Of a stretch of 34,159 nt of DNA, positions 1 through 8,679 are shown piece by piece. The translations under genes were made by a program, and so were the position numbers. The DNA is from an uncultured Pelagibacteraceae bacterium (lineage in GTDB: Bacteria > Pseudomonadota > Alphaproteobacteria > Pelagibacterales > Pelagibacteraceae), in assembly GCA_902604005.1 (NCBI GenBank), contig CACKXH010000007.1, positions 1 through 34,159 of the forward strand. Reading direction: 5' to 3'. The notes beneath the pieces are model-generated. The model was given only the letters and a program-made list of their open reading frames with translations. It made no database searches and was not told where the DNA came from. Within the stretch, counting starts at the first letter, position 1; each line of letters starts with the position of its first letter.

Positions 1-3
1 AGT

Positions 4-1017
4 ATGAAATTTAAAAAACCTTTTTTAATAGCAGAAATTTCTTCTAATCATTGTGGTAATATTAAAATAGCAAAAAAATTGATAACATGTGCAAAAAAAA
101 ATGGTGCTGATGCAGTAAAACTTCAAACTTTCACTGCTGATACCATGACCTTGAAATCTTCAAAAAAATATTTTCAAATAAAAAAAGGTTTATGGAAAGG
201 ATATCAATTGTGGGATTTATATAATCAAGCTCATACTCCTTATGAATGGCACAAAGATTTGTTTAAATTTTCAAGATCTATTGGTTTAGAAATTTTTAGT
301 ACTCCTTTTGATGAAACAGCTGTAGATCTATTAGAAAGTTTAAATTGTAAATTTTACAAAATTTCTTCTTTTGAAATGAATGATCTGCCTCTTATTAAAA
401 GAATAGCAAAAACAAAAAAACCAGTGATCATCTCTACAGGAACATCAAATCTTGAAGAAATAGCTGAAACCTACTATTTTGCAAAGAAAAATAATATAAA
501 AGATTTAACTTTACTATATTGTGTTAGCAATTACCCATCTAAGCCTGAAGACTTTAATTTAAATAATATTAAAATTTTAAAGAAAAAATTTAGATGTAGA
601 GTTGGTTTATCAGATCACTCAACAAATAATAGTATAGCTATGGCAGCTGTTGCAGCAGGGGCTGAAATAATTGAAAAACATATTGCATTAGAAAATCAAA
701 AAAAAGGCTTGGACATAGAGTTTTCTCTAAAAGGTAAAGAAATTAAAAAGTTTAGGCAAGACATTGATTTTGTATATAATTTAATGGGCAAAAATCAATT
801 TTTTAGAAATAAGAATGAACAAAATTCCAAAAAGTTTAGAAGATCAATATTCTCAATAAAAGATATAAAAAAGGGAGAAATTCTTACAAAAAAAAATATT
901 AAGCGAATAAGACCTGGTAATGGTTTAGCCCCAAAATATTATTATAAATTAATTAATAAGAAATCTAAGTTTAGTATTAAAAAAGGTGAACCAATTACTA
1001 AAAAATTCATTATCTGA
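4..1017 (+). CDS. pseI: Pseudaminic acid synthase-like (NeuB family) protein
   Basis: Condenses phosphoenolpyruvate with a 6-carbon amino sugar to make a nine-carbon nonulosonic acid for surface glycans. An N-terminal NeuB TIM barrel (about residues 5-255) shows the opening AEISSNHCG, the KLQTF strand, AHTPYEWHKDLF, FSTPFDE, ISTGT, GLSDHS and EKHI. A C-terminal SAF (antifreeze-like) domain spans about 278-337 (IKKGE, RPGNGL). The GLWKGYQLWDLY segment and AHTPYEWH match PseI better than bacterial NeuB for N-acetylneuraminate, so pseudaminate is favoured, but legionaminate or another nonulosonate cannot be excluded. Length (337 aa) is normal. The ATG lies three bases from the window edge, so its promoter and partners are outside. 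It is probably the last gene of a glycan cluster to the left. Confidence 0.85.
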   Translation: MKFKKPFLIAEISSNHCGNIKIAKKLITCAKKNGADAVKLQTFTADTMTLKSSKKYFQIKKGLWKGYQLWDLYNQAHTPYEWHKDLFKFSRSIGLEIFSTPFDETAVDLLESLNCKFYKISSFEMNDLPLIKRIAKTKKPVIISTGTSNLEEIAETYYFAKKNNIKDLTLLYCVSNYPSKPEDFNLNNIKILKKKFRCRVGLSDHSTNNSIAMAAVAAGAEIIEKHIALENQKKGLDIEFSLKGKEIKKFRQDIDFVYNLMGKNQFFRNKNEQNSKKFRRSIFSIKDIKKGEILTKKNIKRIRPGNGLAPKYYYKLINKKSKFSIKKGEPITKKFII

Positions 1018-1025
1018 TTTAAAAA

Positions 1026-1058
1026 TACTAAATATTTGATAAAGATTTAGTCTTTTTT
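1026..1058. terminator. Possible bidirectional AT hairpin between pseI and tRNA-Leu
   Basis: ACTAAAT (1028-1033 region) pairs with ATTTAGT (1045-1051) across an 11-base loop and is followed on the plus strand by C and six T. On the minus strand the same hairpin is followed by A and five T. It sits just after the pseI stop and just after the 3' end of the oppositely oriented tRNA, so it could end both transcripts. The stem is almost pure A/T and therefore weak. Confidence 0.4.
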
Positions 1059-1144
1059 GGTGCGGCCAGAGAGACTCGAACTCTCAAGGATTTAAATCCA
1101 CACGGCCCTCAACCGAGCCTGTCTACCAATTTCAGCATGGCCGC
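1058..1144 (-). tRNA. tRNA-Leu(GAG)
   Basis: Read on the minus strand: acceptor stem GCGGCCA pairs with TGGCCGC, followed by discriminator A and an encoded CCA (1058-1060). The D arm contains AATTGGTAGA. The anticodon loop is TTGAGGG, giving anticodon GAG. There is a long class II variable arm with the self-complementary GGATTTAAATCC, and a T arm GAGAG-TTCGAGT-CTCTC. The long variable arm and GAG anticodon identify leucine. The anticodon stem CTCGG/CCGTG has a T-T mismatch at its second pair. It lies alone between pseI and nadA. Confidence 0.95.
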
Positions 1145-1154
1145 AATATGACCC

Positions 1155-1183
1155 ACATTAAATCAATGACAAGAAGGTTTCAA
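1155..1183 (-). promoter_or_regulatory. Candidate promoter of tRNA-Leu
   Basis: On the minus strand a TTGAAA -35-like box (1178-1183) is followed after 17 bases by TAATGT (1155-1160). This would place the start a few bases upstream of the mature tRNA 5' end at 1144. The -10 match is poor, so this is a position-supported guess. Confidence 0.35.
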
Positions 1184-1200
1184 ATTGATAAATTTTCATT

Positions 1201-2190
1201 ATGGAATTTAATCAAGAAGTAAAAAAATCTACTGATCCAATTTATCAAAAAATATCTAGGGTGATGCCAGAAATTGAGTGGTCAGTACATGCTCCATATA
1301 TTTATAAAATTAATAAATTAAAAAAAGAGAAGAATGCAGTTATTCTTGCTCATAATTATCAAACTCCAGAAATTTATCATGGTATCGCAGATTTTTCAGC
1401 TGACTCTTTAGCTCTGGCAATAGAAGCATCAAAAACAGAGGCAAATATTATTGTAATGGCAGGAGTCCATTTTATGGCTGAGACTGCAAAACTAATGAGT
1501 CCAAATAAAAAAGTTTTGTTACCAGATATGAATGCCGGTTGCTCTCTTTCTTCTTCAATTACAGGTAAAGATGTTAGGCTCTTAAAAGAAAAATATCCAG
1601 GTGTACCTGTAGTTTCATATGTAAATACATCTGCTGATGTAAAAGCTGAAACTGATATATGTTGCACGTCAGCTAATGCAATTAAAATTGTTAAATCTTT
1701 AGGAGTAAAAAAAGTTATTTTTTTACCTGATGATTATCTTGCTAAATATGTTGCATCACAAACTGATATTGAAATAATTTCTTGGAAAGGCATTTGTATA
1801 GTGCATGATCAATTCAATGAAGTGGAAATAAATAATATTAGAAAAAATAATCCTGGCATTAAGATAATTGCACATCCGGAGTGCCCACCTGAAGTAATTA
1901 AAGCTAGTGACTTCGCGGGTTCAACTTCGGGTATGATTAATTATGTTAAAGATAATCAACCAAAAAAAGTTATGATGGTTACTGAATGTTCAATGAGTGA
2001 TAATATACAAGTAGAAAATCCAAATGTAGAGTTTATAAGACCATGTAACTTATGTCCTCATATGAAAAAAATAACTTTACCAAAAATCTTGGAATGTTTA
2101 GAAAATGAAACTGGTGAAATTATAATGGATGAGCAGACAATTAATAAAGCAAGATTGTCAGTTGAGAAAATGGTTGCCATCGGTAGATAA
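1201..2190 (+). CDS. nadA: Quinolinate synthase A
   Basis: Condenses iminoaspartate with dihydroxyacetone phosphate to quinolinate in de novo NAD synthesis, using a 4Fe-4S cluster in the cytoplasm. The family pattern is clear: HNYQTPEIY (residues 51-59), MAETAKLMSP, DMNAGCSL, GSTSGM and TECSMSDN. By alignment from memory, the three cluster cysteines are Cys114 (NAGCSL), Cys198 (GICIVHDQF) and Cys285 (CNLCPHM). Length (329 aa) is typical. nadC starts 6 bases after its stop, so the two are surely co-transcribed. nadB, which supplies iminoaspartate and often lies between or beside them, is absent here. No strong Shine-Dalgarno sequence is seen at the ATG. Confidence 0.96.
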   Translation: MEFNQEVKKSTDPIYQKISRVMPEIEWSVHAPYIYKINKLKKEKNAVILAHNYQTPEIYHGIADFSADSLALAIEASKTEANIIVMAGVHFMAETAKLMSPNKKVLLPDMNAGCSLSSSITGKDVRLLKEKYPGVPVVSYVNTSADVKAETDICCTSANAIKIVKSLGVKKVIFLPDDYLAKYVASQTDIEIISWKGICIVHDQFNEVEINNIRKNNPGIKIIAHPECPPEVIKASDFAGSTSGMINYVKDNQPKKVMMVTECSMSDNIQVENPNVEFIRPCNLCPHMKKITLPKILECLENETGEIIMDEQTINKARLSVEKMVAIGR

Positions 2191-2196
2191 TTTTTT

Positions 2197-3030
2197 GTGT
2201 CTAAAATTAAACTAAGCAAAAACTTTATTAAAAATACTGTAAAGTTGGCATTAAATGAAGATTTATATCCGTCAGGCGATATTACTTCAAATTTAATAAA
2301 AAATAATAAAATTATTAAAGTTAAATTAATATCAAATCAAAATGCTGTGATTGGCGGATTATTATTTGCAAAACAAGCTTTTAATTTGGTAGATAAAAAG
2401 ATTAGATTTATAACAAAAAAAAAAGATGGATCATTAGTAAAAAAGAATTCTTTGATAGCAATTATTCAGGGCAATGCTCAAAATATATTGATTGCTGAAA
2501 GAGTTGCCTTAAACTTTCTATCTCATATTTCAGGCATAGCCACTAAAACAAATCAGTTTGTTAGGTTAGCTGGAAAAAAATGTAAAATATGCTGTACGAG
2601 AAAGACCATTCCAAATTTAAGGGTTATTCAAAAATATGCTGTTAAAGTAGGAGGTGGTACAAATCATAGATTCAACTTAAGTGATGAGTTTTTGATTAAA
2701 GACAATCATATAGCTAGTTCAGACTTAAAAAAATTAGTATCTTTAGCAATACAAAATAAAAAAGGGAAAAAAATTACTGTAGAAGTTGATAATTTGAAAC
2801 AGCTAAAAAGTATAATAGGATTAAAATTTAATACTGTCTTATTTGATAATATGAATATTAAAAATTTGAAGACAGGAGTTAAACTTGCAAAAAAGTATTA
2901 CCAAACAGAGGCCTCAGGAAATGTAAATCTTAAAAAATTAAAATCAATTGTTAAAACTGGGGTAGATAGAATTTCAGTCGGAAGCATCACTCACAGCACT
3001 TTGGCTATTGATTTCAAACTAGAAGCTTAA
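2197..3030 (+). CDS. nadC: Nicotinate-nucleotide pyrophosphorylase (carboxylating)
   Basis: Converts quinolinate and PRPP to nicotinate mononucleotide with loss of CO2, the step after NadA. The QPRTase pattern is visible: NEDLYPSGDITSN near the N-terminus, ERVALNFLSHISGIATKT, CTRKTIPNLR, KYAVKVGGGTNHR, FLIKDNH, and EASGNVNL followed by GVDRISVGSITHS at the end. The 277 aa length is standard. The start codon is GTG; no ATG gives the conserved N-terminus. It follows nadA by 6 bases as the second gene of a two-gene unit and ends 10 bases before the convergent ppdK. Confidence 0.95.
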   Translation: MSKIKLSKNFIKNTVKLALNEDLYPSGDITSNLIKNNKIIKVKLISNQNAVIGGLLFAKQAFNLVDKKIRFITKKKDGSLVKKNSLIAIIQGNAQNILIAERVALNFLSHISGIATKTNQFVRLAGKKCKICCTRKTIPNLRVIQKYAVKVGGGTNHRFNLSDEFLIKDNHIASSDLKKLVSLAIQNKKGKKITVEVDNLKQLKSIIGLKFNTVLFDNMNIKNLKTGVKLAKKYYQTEASGNVNLKKLKSIVKTGVDRISVGSITHSTLAIDFKLEA

Positions 3031-3058
3031 AATTAGTTATTTAATTTTTAGTTTTTTT
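3029..3058. terminator. Possible weak hairpin between convergent nadC and ppdK
   Basis: AAAATTA (3029-3035) pairs with TAATTTT (3042-3048), followed on the plus strand by a T-rich run to 3058. It overlaps both stop codons. The stem has no G or C, so thermodynamic support is poor. Confidence 0.25.
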
Positions 3059-5707
3059 GAGTTCTGCTTGAGCAGCAGCTAATCTTGCTATAGGAACTCT
3101 ATAAGGAGAACAAGATACATAGTTTAAACCTACTTTTGAACAAAATTGTATACTGCTTGGATCTCCACCATGTTCTCCACAAATACCTAATTTAATTTTT
3201 TTATTTTGTTTTTTTCCTTTTTCCACTGCTATTTCTACCAAATCTTTAACACCATCATCTATTGACACAAAAGGGTCTATAGTAAAGATCTTATTATCTA
3301 TATAATCATTTAAAAATTTACCACTATCATCTCTACTAATTCCAAAGGTAGTTTGAGTTAAATCATTAGTCCCAAAGCTGAAAAATTCAGCATGTTTAGC
3401 AATGTCTTTAGCTTTGATTGCAGCTCTAGGTAATTCAATCATAGTTCCAACTAAAAATTCTATTTTAATTTTATTTTCATCTTGAACTTTTTTTGCAGTA
3501 TTGATTACTAACTCTTTCATAATCCTTATTTCCGTTTCAGTAGAAACTAATGGTATCATTATTTCAGGAAAAGCTGACTTCAATTTTTTCTTTTTAAGAT
3601 CAGTTAGAGCTTCAAAAATTGCTCTACATTGCATTTCATATATTTCAGGAAAAGAAATACCAAGTCTACAACCTCTGTGTCCTAACATCGGATTATGTTC
3701 ATGAAGTTCATCTATTCTTGACTCAACTTCTTTTACATCAGTGCCAACAACATCGGCAACTTCAGAAATTTCTTTTTTAGATTTAGGTAAAAATTCATGT
3801 AATGGTGGATCTAATAATCTTACTGTAACTGGTAAACCATGCATAATCTTGAATATTTCTAAGAAATCTTTTTTTTGATGGGGTAAAAGCTTCTCTAAAG
3901 CTTTAAATCGGTCTTCTTGAGTTTTTGATAAAATCATTTCTCTTACAGATAAAATTCTCTCTTCATCAAAAAACATATGCTCAGTCCTACAAAGACCAAT
4001 ACCTTCGGCACCAAAATCTCTAGCAGTTTTAGTATCTAAAGGGGTCTCAGAATTTGTTCTAACTTTTAATTTTCTAATGTCATCTGCCCAATTCATAAGT
4101 TTAGAAAAATCTCCAGAAATTTCTGGTTTTACTGTTGTTACCTTTCCTAAGATAATTCTGCCAGTAGAACCATCTATAGTGATTATATCACCTTCTTTTA
4201 CTTCAACTGATAAAGTTTTAAAAAATTTTTTTTCATAATTTATATCAATTTCACTTGAGCCTGAAACACAAGGTCTACCCATTCCTCTTGCAACTACTGC
4301 TGCGTGACTTGTCATACCTCCTCTTGCAGTTAAAATTCCTTTTGCCGCATGCATTCCTTGAATATCCTCAGGAGATGTTTCTACTCTTACTAAAATAGTA
4401 TCTTGCATCATATCATTTAGTCTTTCTGCCTCCTCTGAGGTAAAAACAACTTTACCACTTGCAGCTCCTGGAGACGCGGGCAAGCCATTGGCTATAACAT
4501 CAATTGAACTTTTTTCATCTAAAGTTGGGTGTAATAAAGTGTCTAAAGAATTAGGATCAATTCTTAAAACAGCCTCACTTTTTGAAATTAATTTTTCTTT
4601 GACCATATCAACTGCAATCTTTACTGCAGATTTCGAGGTTCTTTTGCCTGAACGAGTTTGCAATATCCAAAGCTTTTTATTTTCTACTGTAAATTCAACA
4701 TCCTGCATGTCTTTGTAATGTTTTTCCAATTTTTTAAGAATCTTAAATAATTCTGCATAAACTTTCGGCATAGACTCTTCCATTGATTGATCTTTAACTT
4801 TAGCCTCTTTTTTTGCTTTTTTAGTTATGTATTGTGGCGTTCTAGTTCCAGCAACAACATCCTCTCCTTGAGCATTAATAAGATACTCACCATAAATATC
4901 ATTTGAACCATCAGAGGGATTTCTTGTAAAAACTACACCAGTTGCACAATCATTACCCATATTTCCAAATACCATAGATTGTACATTGACAGCTGTTCCC
5001 CATTCTGCAGGTATTTGATTTAACTTTCTGTAAACTTTTGCTCTTTTACTTTCCCAAGATAAAAATACTGCACTAATAGCGCCAAGTAATTGTTCATAAA
5101 CATCTTGTGGAAAATCTTTATTTGATTTTTCTTTAACAGTATTTTTAAAATCTTTAATTAGACCATTCCAATCATCTTCATCCAATTCTGTATCTAACAA
5201 AACACCTTTAGTTAATTTGTAATTTTCTATTAGTTCTTCAAAATGGTAGCTCTCAACACCCATAACCACATTTCCATACATTTGAATAAATCTTCTGTAG
5301 CTATCTTTAGCAAATCTACCATTTGCAGTTTTTTTTGCTAAAGCAATAACAGTTTTATCGTTTAACCCAAGATTAAGAATAGTGTCCATCATACCTGGCA
5401 TTGAAACTCTTGCTCCAGATCTAACAGATAGCAATAGAGGATTTTTTAAATCTCCAAATTTTTTAGATACTTCTTTTTCTATTACTTTTAATTCTTTTTT
5501 AATTTGACTAATTAATTTAGAGTTTAATTTCTTTTTATCTTTATAAAATATCTCACAAACTTTTGTTGAAATTGTAAATCCAGGTGGAACTGGAAGACCC
5601 ATTCTTCCCATTTCAGATAAATTAGCACCTTTTCCACCTAAAAAATTTTTGGGATTCTTTATTTTTTTTGATTTTTTTGAGTTAAAGTTTAAAATTAAGT
5701 TATTCAT
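3041..5707 (-). CDS. ppdK: Pyruvate, phosphate dikinase
   Basis: Interconverts pyruvate, ATP and phosphate with phosphoenolpyruvate, AMP and pyrophosphate, serving gluconeogenesis or pyrophosphate-linked glycolysis in the cytoplasm. All domains are present over 888 aa. The N-terminal nucleotide-binding domain carries GGKGANLSEM (24-33) and SVRSGARVSMPGMMDT. The central swivelling domain carries the phosphorylated His468 in GGMTSHAAVVARGMG. The C-terminal PEP/pyruvate barrel carries GLCRTEHMFF and the catalytic Cys843 in CGEHGGDP. Its start overlaps the end of glyS by 8 bases, so it is the last gene of sppA-glyQ-glyS-ppdK. The glyQS-ppdK order also occurs in other alphaproteobacteria. Confidence 0.97.
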   Translation of the reverse strand: MNNLILNFNSKKSKKIKNPKNFLGGKGANLSEMGRMGLPVPPGFTISTKVCEIFYKDKKKLNSKLISQIKKELKVIEKEVSKKFGDLKNPLLLSVRSGARVSMPGMMDTILNLGLNDKTVIALAKKTANGRFAKDSYRRFIQMYGNVVMGVESYHFEELIENYKLTKGVLLDTELDEDDWNGLIKDFKNTVKEKSNKDFPQDVYEQLLGAISAVFLSWESKRAKVYRKLNQIPAEWGTAVNVQSMVFGNMGNDCATGVVFTRNPSDGSNDIYGEYLINAQGEDVVAGTRTPQYITKKAKKEAKVKDQSMEESMPKVYAELFKILKKLEKHYKDMQDVEFTVENKKLWILQTRSGKRTSKSAVKIAVDMVKEKLISKSEAVLRIDPNSLDTLLHPTLDEKSSIDVIANGLPASPGAASGKVVFTSEEAERLNDMMQDTILVRVETSPEDIQGMHAAKGILTARGGMTSHAAVVARGMGRPCVSGSSEIDINYEKKFFKTLSVEVKEGDIITIDGSTGRIILGKVTTVKPEISGDFSKLMNWADDIRKLKVRTNSETPLDTKTARDFGAEGIGLCRTEHMFFDEERILSVREMILSKTQEDRFKALEKLLPHQKKDFLEIFKIMHGLPVTVRLLDPPLHEFLPKSKKEISEVADVVGTDVKEVESRIDELHEHNPMLGHRGCRLGISFPEIYEMQCRAIFEALTDLKKKKLKSAFPEIMIPLVSTETEIRIMKELVINTAKKVQDENKIKIEFLVGTMIELPRAAIKAKDIAKHAEFFSFGTNDLTQTTFGISRDDSGKFLNDYIDNKIFTIDPFVSIDDGVKDLVEIAVEKGKKQNKKIKLGICGEHGGDPSSIQFCSKVGLNYVSCSPYRVPIARLAAAQAELKKTKN

Positions 5708-7772
5708 TATTTATTTTTAATAATTGAAAATTTATAAAATTTTGAAATGTTTTACATAACATATTAATAAGTTCCAATCTGTTTTTTCTTAAATTTTCAT
5801 TATCCTCATTTACTTTTACGTTATCAAAAAACTCAAAAACTTCCTTTTTAGCCCCAGCTAGAATTGATAATGATTGCTCGTAATTTTCGTCATTATTAAT
5901 ATCGGAATAATATTTTCTAATTTCACTAATCTTTTTGAATAAGTTCTTCTCAAAATCAGTTTTGAATATTCCAGGGTCAGTTGTATTTGTTATTTCAACC
6001 TCATTATTTTTCATTTCATTTTCAAGTATATTTGAGGCTCTTTTAAAACTTGAGGTAATATCAAGTCCTATCTGGTTATTTATAATTTTATTTAAGCTCT
6101 TTGCTTTTTCAAAAGATGAAAATAACTTATTTAGTGTAAAAGATGAAATTATTGCATCAATTATGTCAAAACGAATTTGTTTTTCTTTTAAATAATATTT
6201 AAATCTATCTTTCAAAAAATTATTTAATTCTTTTTGTAAATCTTTATTAGTGAAATCATACGTTTGGTCTTGGTATAAACTTGAAGAATAACTTAATAAA
6301 TCATTTATTTTTAAATCTTTTTTATTTTCTATAATGACTCTAATAATACCTAATGCTATTCTTCTAAGTGCAAATGGATCTTTTGAACTTGAGGGTTTTT
6401 CATTAATACCAAAAAAACCAACAAGAGTATCAATTTTATCTGTAAGTGATAAAGCTACACTAAAAGGTTTTTTTGGAATTTTAGAATCAAGTCCCACAGG
6501 TAAATATTGTTCTGTAATTGCTAAAGAAATATCCTTATCAAATCCTTGGTGAGAGGAAAAATATCCACCCATAACACCTTGAAGTTCAGGGAACTCACCA
6601 ACTAAATCTGACATCAAATCAGTTTTAGAAATTGATGTTGACAACTCAACTTTTTCTTTACTTATTAATAATTCATCTGAAATCATGCCACCAAGCTTTC
6701 TCATTCTTTGCACTTTGTCAAAGTACGATCCTAATCCTTTAAAAAAATTAACTTTTTTCAAATCTGATACTTTTTTAACTAAATTTTGAGATTTATCTTT
6801 ATTCCAAAAAAATTCTGCATCATTAAGTCTGGCTTCAACTACTCTTTCATTTCCAATCTTAATAAATCCCTTTAAATCTTTTTTATTTGCAACAATTAAA
6901 AATTCGTTTGTAATATTATTATTTTCATCAAAAGTTGGAAAATATTTTTGATGGAATTGCATAGTCAAGGTTAGTATTTCTTTTGGAATTGATAGAAATT
7001 TCTTGTCAAAACTGCATAGATAAATATTAGGGTTATCTACTAAATTTACCACTTCTTCTAATAGTCTTGGGTTATTATCGATCGTTAATTTTTTTTTATC
7101 TAAAATCTTTGCAAATTCTCGGTTTATTAATTCTTTTCTTTTGTTTTGATTAACAATTATTCCCTGTTTTTTAAAATATTTTTCATACGATTTAAAATCT
7201 TTAAAAGTTTTTTTTTTATCCTCAAAATCATTATCTGTATAAGTTAAGTTTGACGAAACAATATGTTGAAATTGAAAATTTAATACTTTTTTATCAAATA
7301 CTGATAATATTGATTTTAATGGTCTTCCCCAATTCAAATTAAATTCTCCCCATTTCATTGATCTTTTCCACTGATAATTTTCCAATAATTTTGGAATTAA
7401 TTCTATTAATAAATCATGAATTTTTAGTAATTTAGTTTTTGTTTTAAAAAAATAAAATTCACCCTTTTCAGATTTTTTTCTAAATAAATCCTTTTTTTCA
7501 ACCTTATTTGATCTTACAAAACCTTCTAGGGCTTGCTCAGGAGCATCTATTTTTGGACCTCGTATTTCTTCAGAGGGAATCTTTATTTCTTTTTCTAAAC
7601 CTTCAAATACTATAATTAATCTATTAGGTGTAGATAATGAAAAACTCTTTTTTGATTTAATTGATTTTTCCGAAAAAAATTTTTGAAATTCATCCAAAAG
7701 ACTTTCGCGGAAATTTTTTTGAAGTCCTGCAGGAATTTCTTCACTAAATAACTCTAAAAAAAATTCTGCCAT
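5700..7772 (-). CDS. glyS: Glycine-tRNA ligase beta subunit
   Basis: Beta chain of the bacterial alpha2beta2 glycyl-tRNA synthetase. It binds and positions tRNA-Gly, while the alpha chain makes glycyl-adenylate. Recognisable features are the N-terminal LFSEEIPAGLQ, KRMRKLGG-type KVQRMRKLGGMIS in the middle, SKTDLMSDLVGEFPELQGVMGGYF, DKIDTLVGFFGI, SSKDPFALRRIALGIIRVI, and a helical C-terminal anticodon-binding (DALR-like) region from about residue 560. At 690 aa it is full length. It begins one base after glyQ ends and its stop overlaps the ppdK start by 8 bases, suggesting translational coupling along the operon. Confidence 0.96.
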   Translation of the reverse strand: MAEFFLELFSEEIPAGLQKNFRESLLDEFQKFFSEKSIKSKKSFSLSTPNRLIIVFEGLEKEIKIPSEEIRGPKIDAPEQALEGFVRSNKVEKKDLFRKKSEKGEFYFFKTKTKLLKIHDLLIELIPKLLENYQWKRSMKWGEFNLNWGRPLKSILSVFDKKVLNFQFQHIVSSNLTYTDNDFEDKKKTFKDFKSYEKYFKKQGIIVNQNKRKELINREFAKILDKKKLTIDNNPRLLEEVVNLVDNPNIYLCSFDKKFLSIPKEILTLTMQFHQKYFPTFDENNNITNEFLIVANKKDLKGFIKIGNERVVEARLNDAEFFWNKDKSQNLVKKVSDLKKVNFFKGLGSYFDKVQRMRKLGGMISDELLISKEKVELSTSISKTDLMSDLVGEFPELQGVMGGYFSSHQGFDKDISLAITEQYLPVGLDSKIPKKPFSVALSLTDKIDTLVGFFGINEKPSSSKDPFALRRIALGIIRVIIENKKDLKINDLLSYSSSLYQDQTYDFTNKDLQKELNNFLKDRFKYYLKEKQIRFDIIDAIISSFTLNKLFSSFEKAKSLNKIINNQIGLDITSSFKRASNILENEMKNNEVEITNTTDPGIFKTDFEKNLFKKISEIRKYYSDINNDENYEQSLSILAGAKKEVFEFFDNVKVNEDNENLRKNRLELINMLCKTFQNFINFQLLKINNE

Positions 7773-7773
7773 T

Positions 7774-8679
7774 TTATTTTTGAGTATCTATCCAGATTGC
7801 AGCAACTGACTTAGTGATTTCCCTAATTCTTCCAATATATTCTGCTCTTTGAGCAACACTAATTGCACCACGGGAATCTAATACGTTAAATATATGGCTT
7901 GCTTTTAAACACTGATCATAAGCCGGTAAGGATATTTTTTTTTCAACTAATGATTTTGCCTCTTTCTCAAACATTTCAAACATCTTAAAAAGATTTACTG
8001 TGTTAGCAAATTCAAAATTATATGCAGAAAATTCTTTTTCTGATTGATGAAAAACTTCTCGATATTCTATATTTTCATTATTCCAAATTAAATCGTACAC
8101 ATTTTTTTTCTGCTGAGTAAACATACAAATTCTTTCTAAGCCATATGTTATTTCTACAGAAACTGGCTTACATTCAAAGCCAGCCATTTGCTGAAAGTAT
8201 GTAAATTGAGTTATTTCCATACCATCACACCATATCTCCCAACCTAATCCAGCTGCTCCTAATGTTGGACTTTCCCAGTCGTCTTCAACGAATCTAATAT
8301 CATGATTTTTAGAATCAATACCAATTACAGATAAGCTTTTTAAATAAAGTTTTTTTATATTAGACGGAGAAGGTTTTATAATTACTTGAAATTGATAATA
8401 GTGTTGAAGTCTATTTGGATTTTCTCCATATCTACCATCTGTAGGTCTTCTAGAGGGTTGTACATAAGCTGCTTTCCATGGTTTAGGTCCTAGAGATCTT
8501 AAAGTAGTTGCAGGATGAAAAGTTCCAGCTCCTACTTCCATATCATAAGGTTGTAAAATCACACAACCATGTTTACTCCAAAACTTCTGTAAATTTAAAA
8601 TTGTATCTTGAAAAGTTTGAAACTTTTGATTTTTCTTTTTAATTTTAGAGACCATATCTTTGCCAAACAGATCTTTCAT
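7774..8679 (-). CDS. glyQ: Glycine-tRNA ligase alpha subunit
   Basis: Catalytic chain of heterotetrameric glycyl-tRNA synthetase. Near-invariant family blocks are present: [79 protein letters not shown] and [11 protein letters not shown]. Length is 301 aa. Two ATG starts are possible: 8679 (taken here), which overlaps sppA by 35 bases, and 8655 (Met9, MVSKIKK), which overlaps by 11 bases. The conserved core only starts at about residue 22 ([12 protein letters not shown]), so the later start is equally compatible with the family. Neither has a clear Shine-Dalgarno sequence. Confidence 0.96.
   Translation of the reverse strand: MKDLFGKDMVSKIKKKNQKFQTFQDTILNLQKFWSKHGCVILQPYDMEVGAGTFHPATTLRSLGPKPWKAAYVQPSRRPTDGRYGENPNRLQHYYQFQVIIKPSPSNIKKLYLKSLSVIGIDSKNHDIRFVEDDWESPTLGAAGLGWEIWCDGMEITQFTYFQQMAGFECKPVSVEITYGLERICMFTQQKKNVYDLIWNNENIEYREVFHQSEKEFSAYNFEFANTVNLFKMFEMFEKEAKSLVEKKISLPAYDQCLKASHIFNVLDSRGAISVAQRAEYIGRIREITKSVAAIWIDTQK

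Noticed and set aside
1166-1194. ATGACA-17-TAAATT as a promoter giving a leaderless nadA mRNA
   Set aside because: Both boxes are imperfect and such matches arise easily in this base composition; the start would fall exactly on the ATG, but nothing else supports it.
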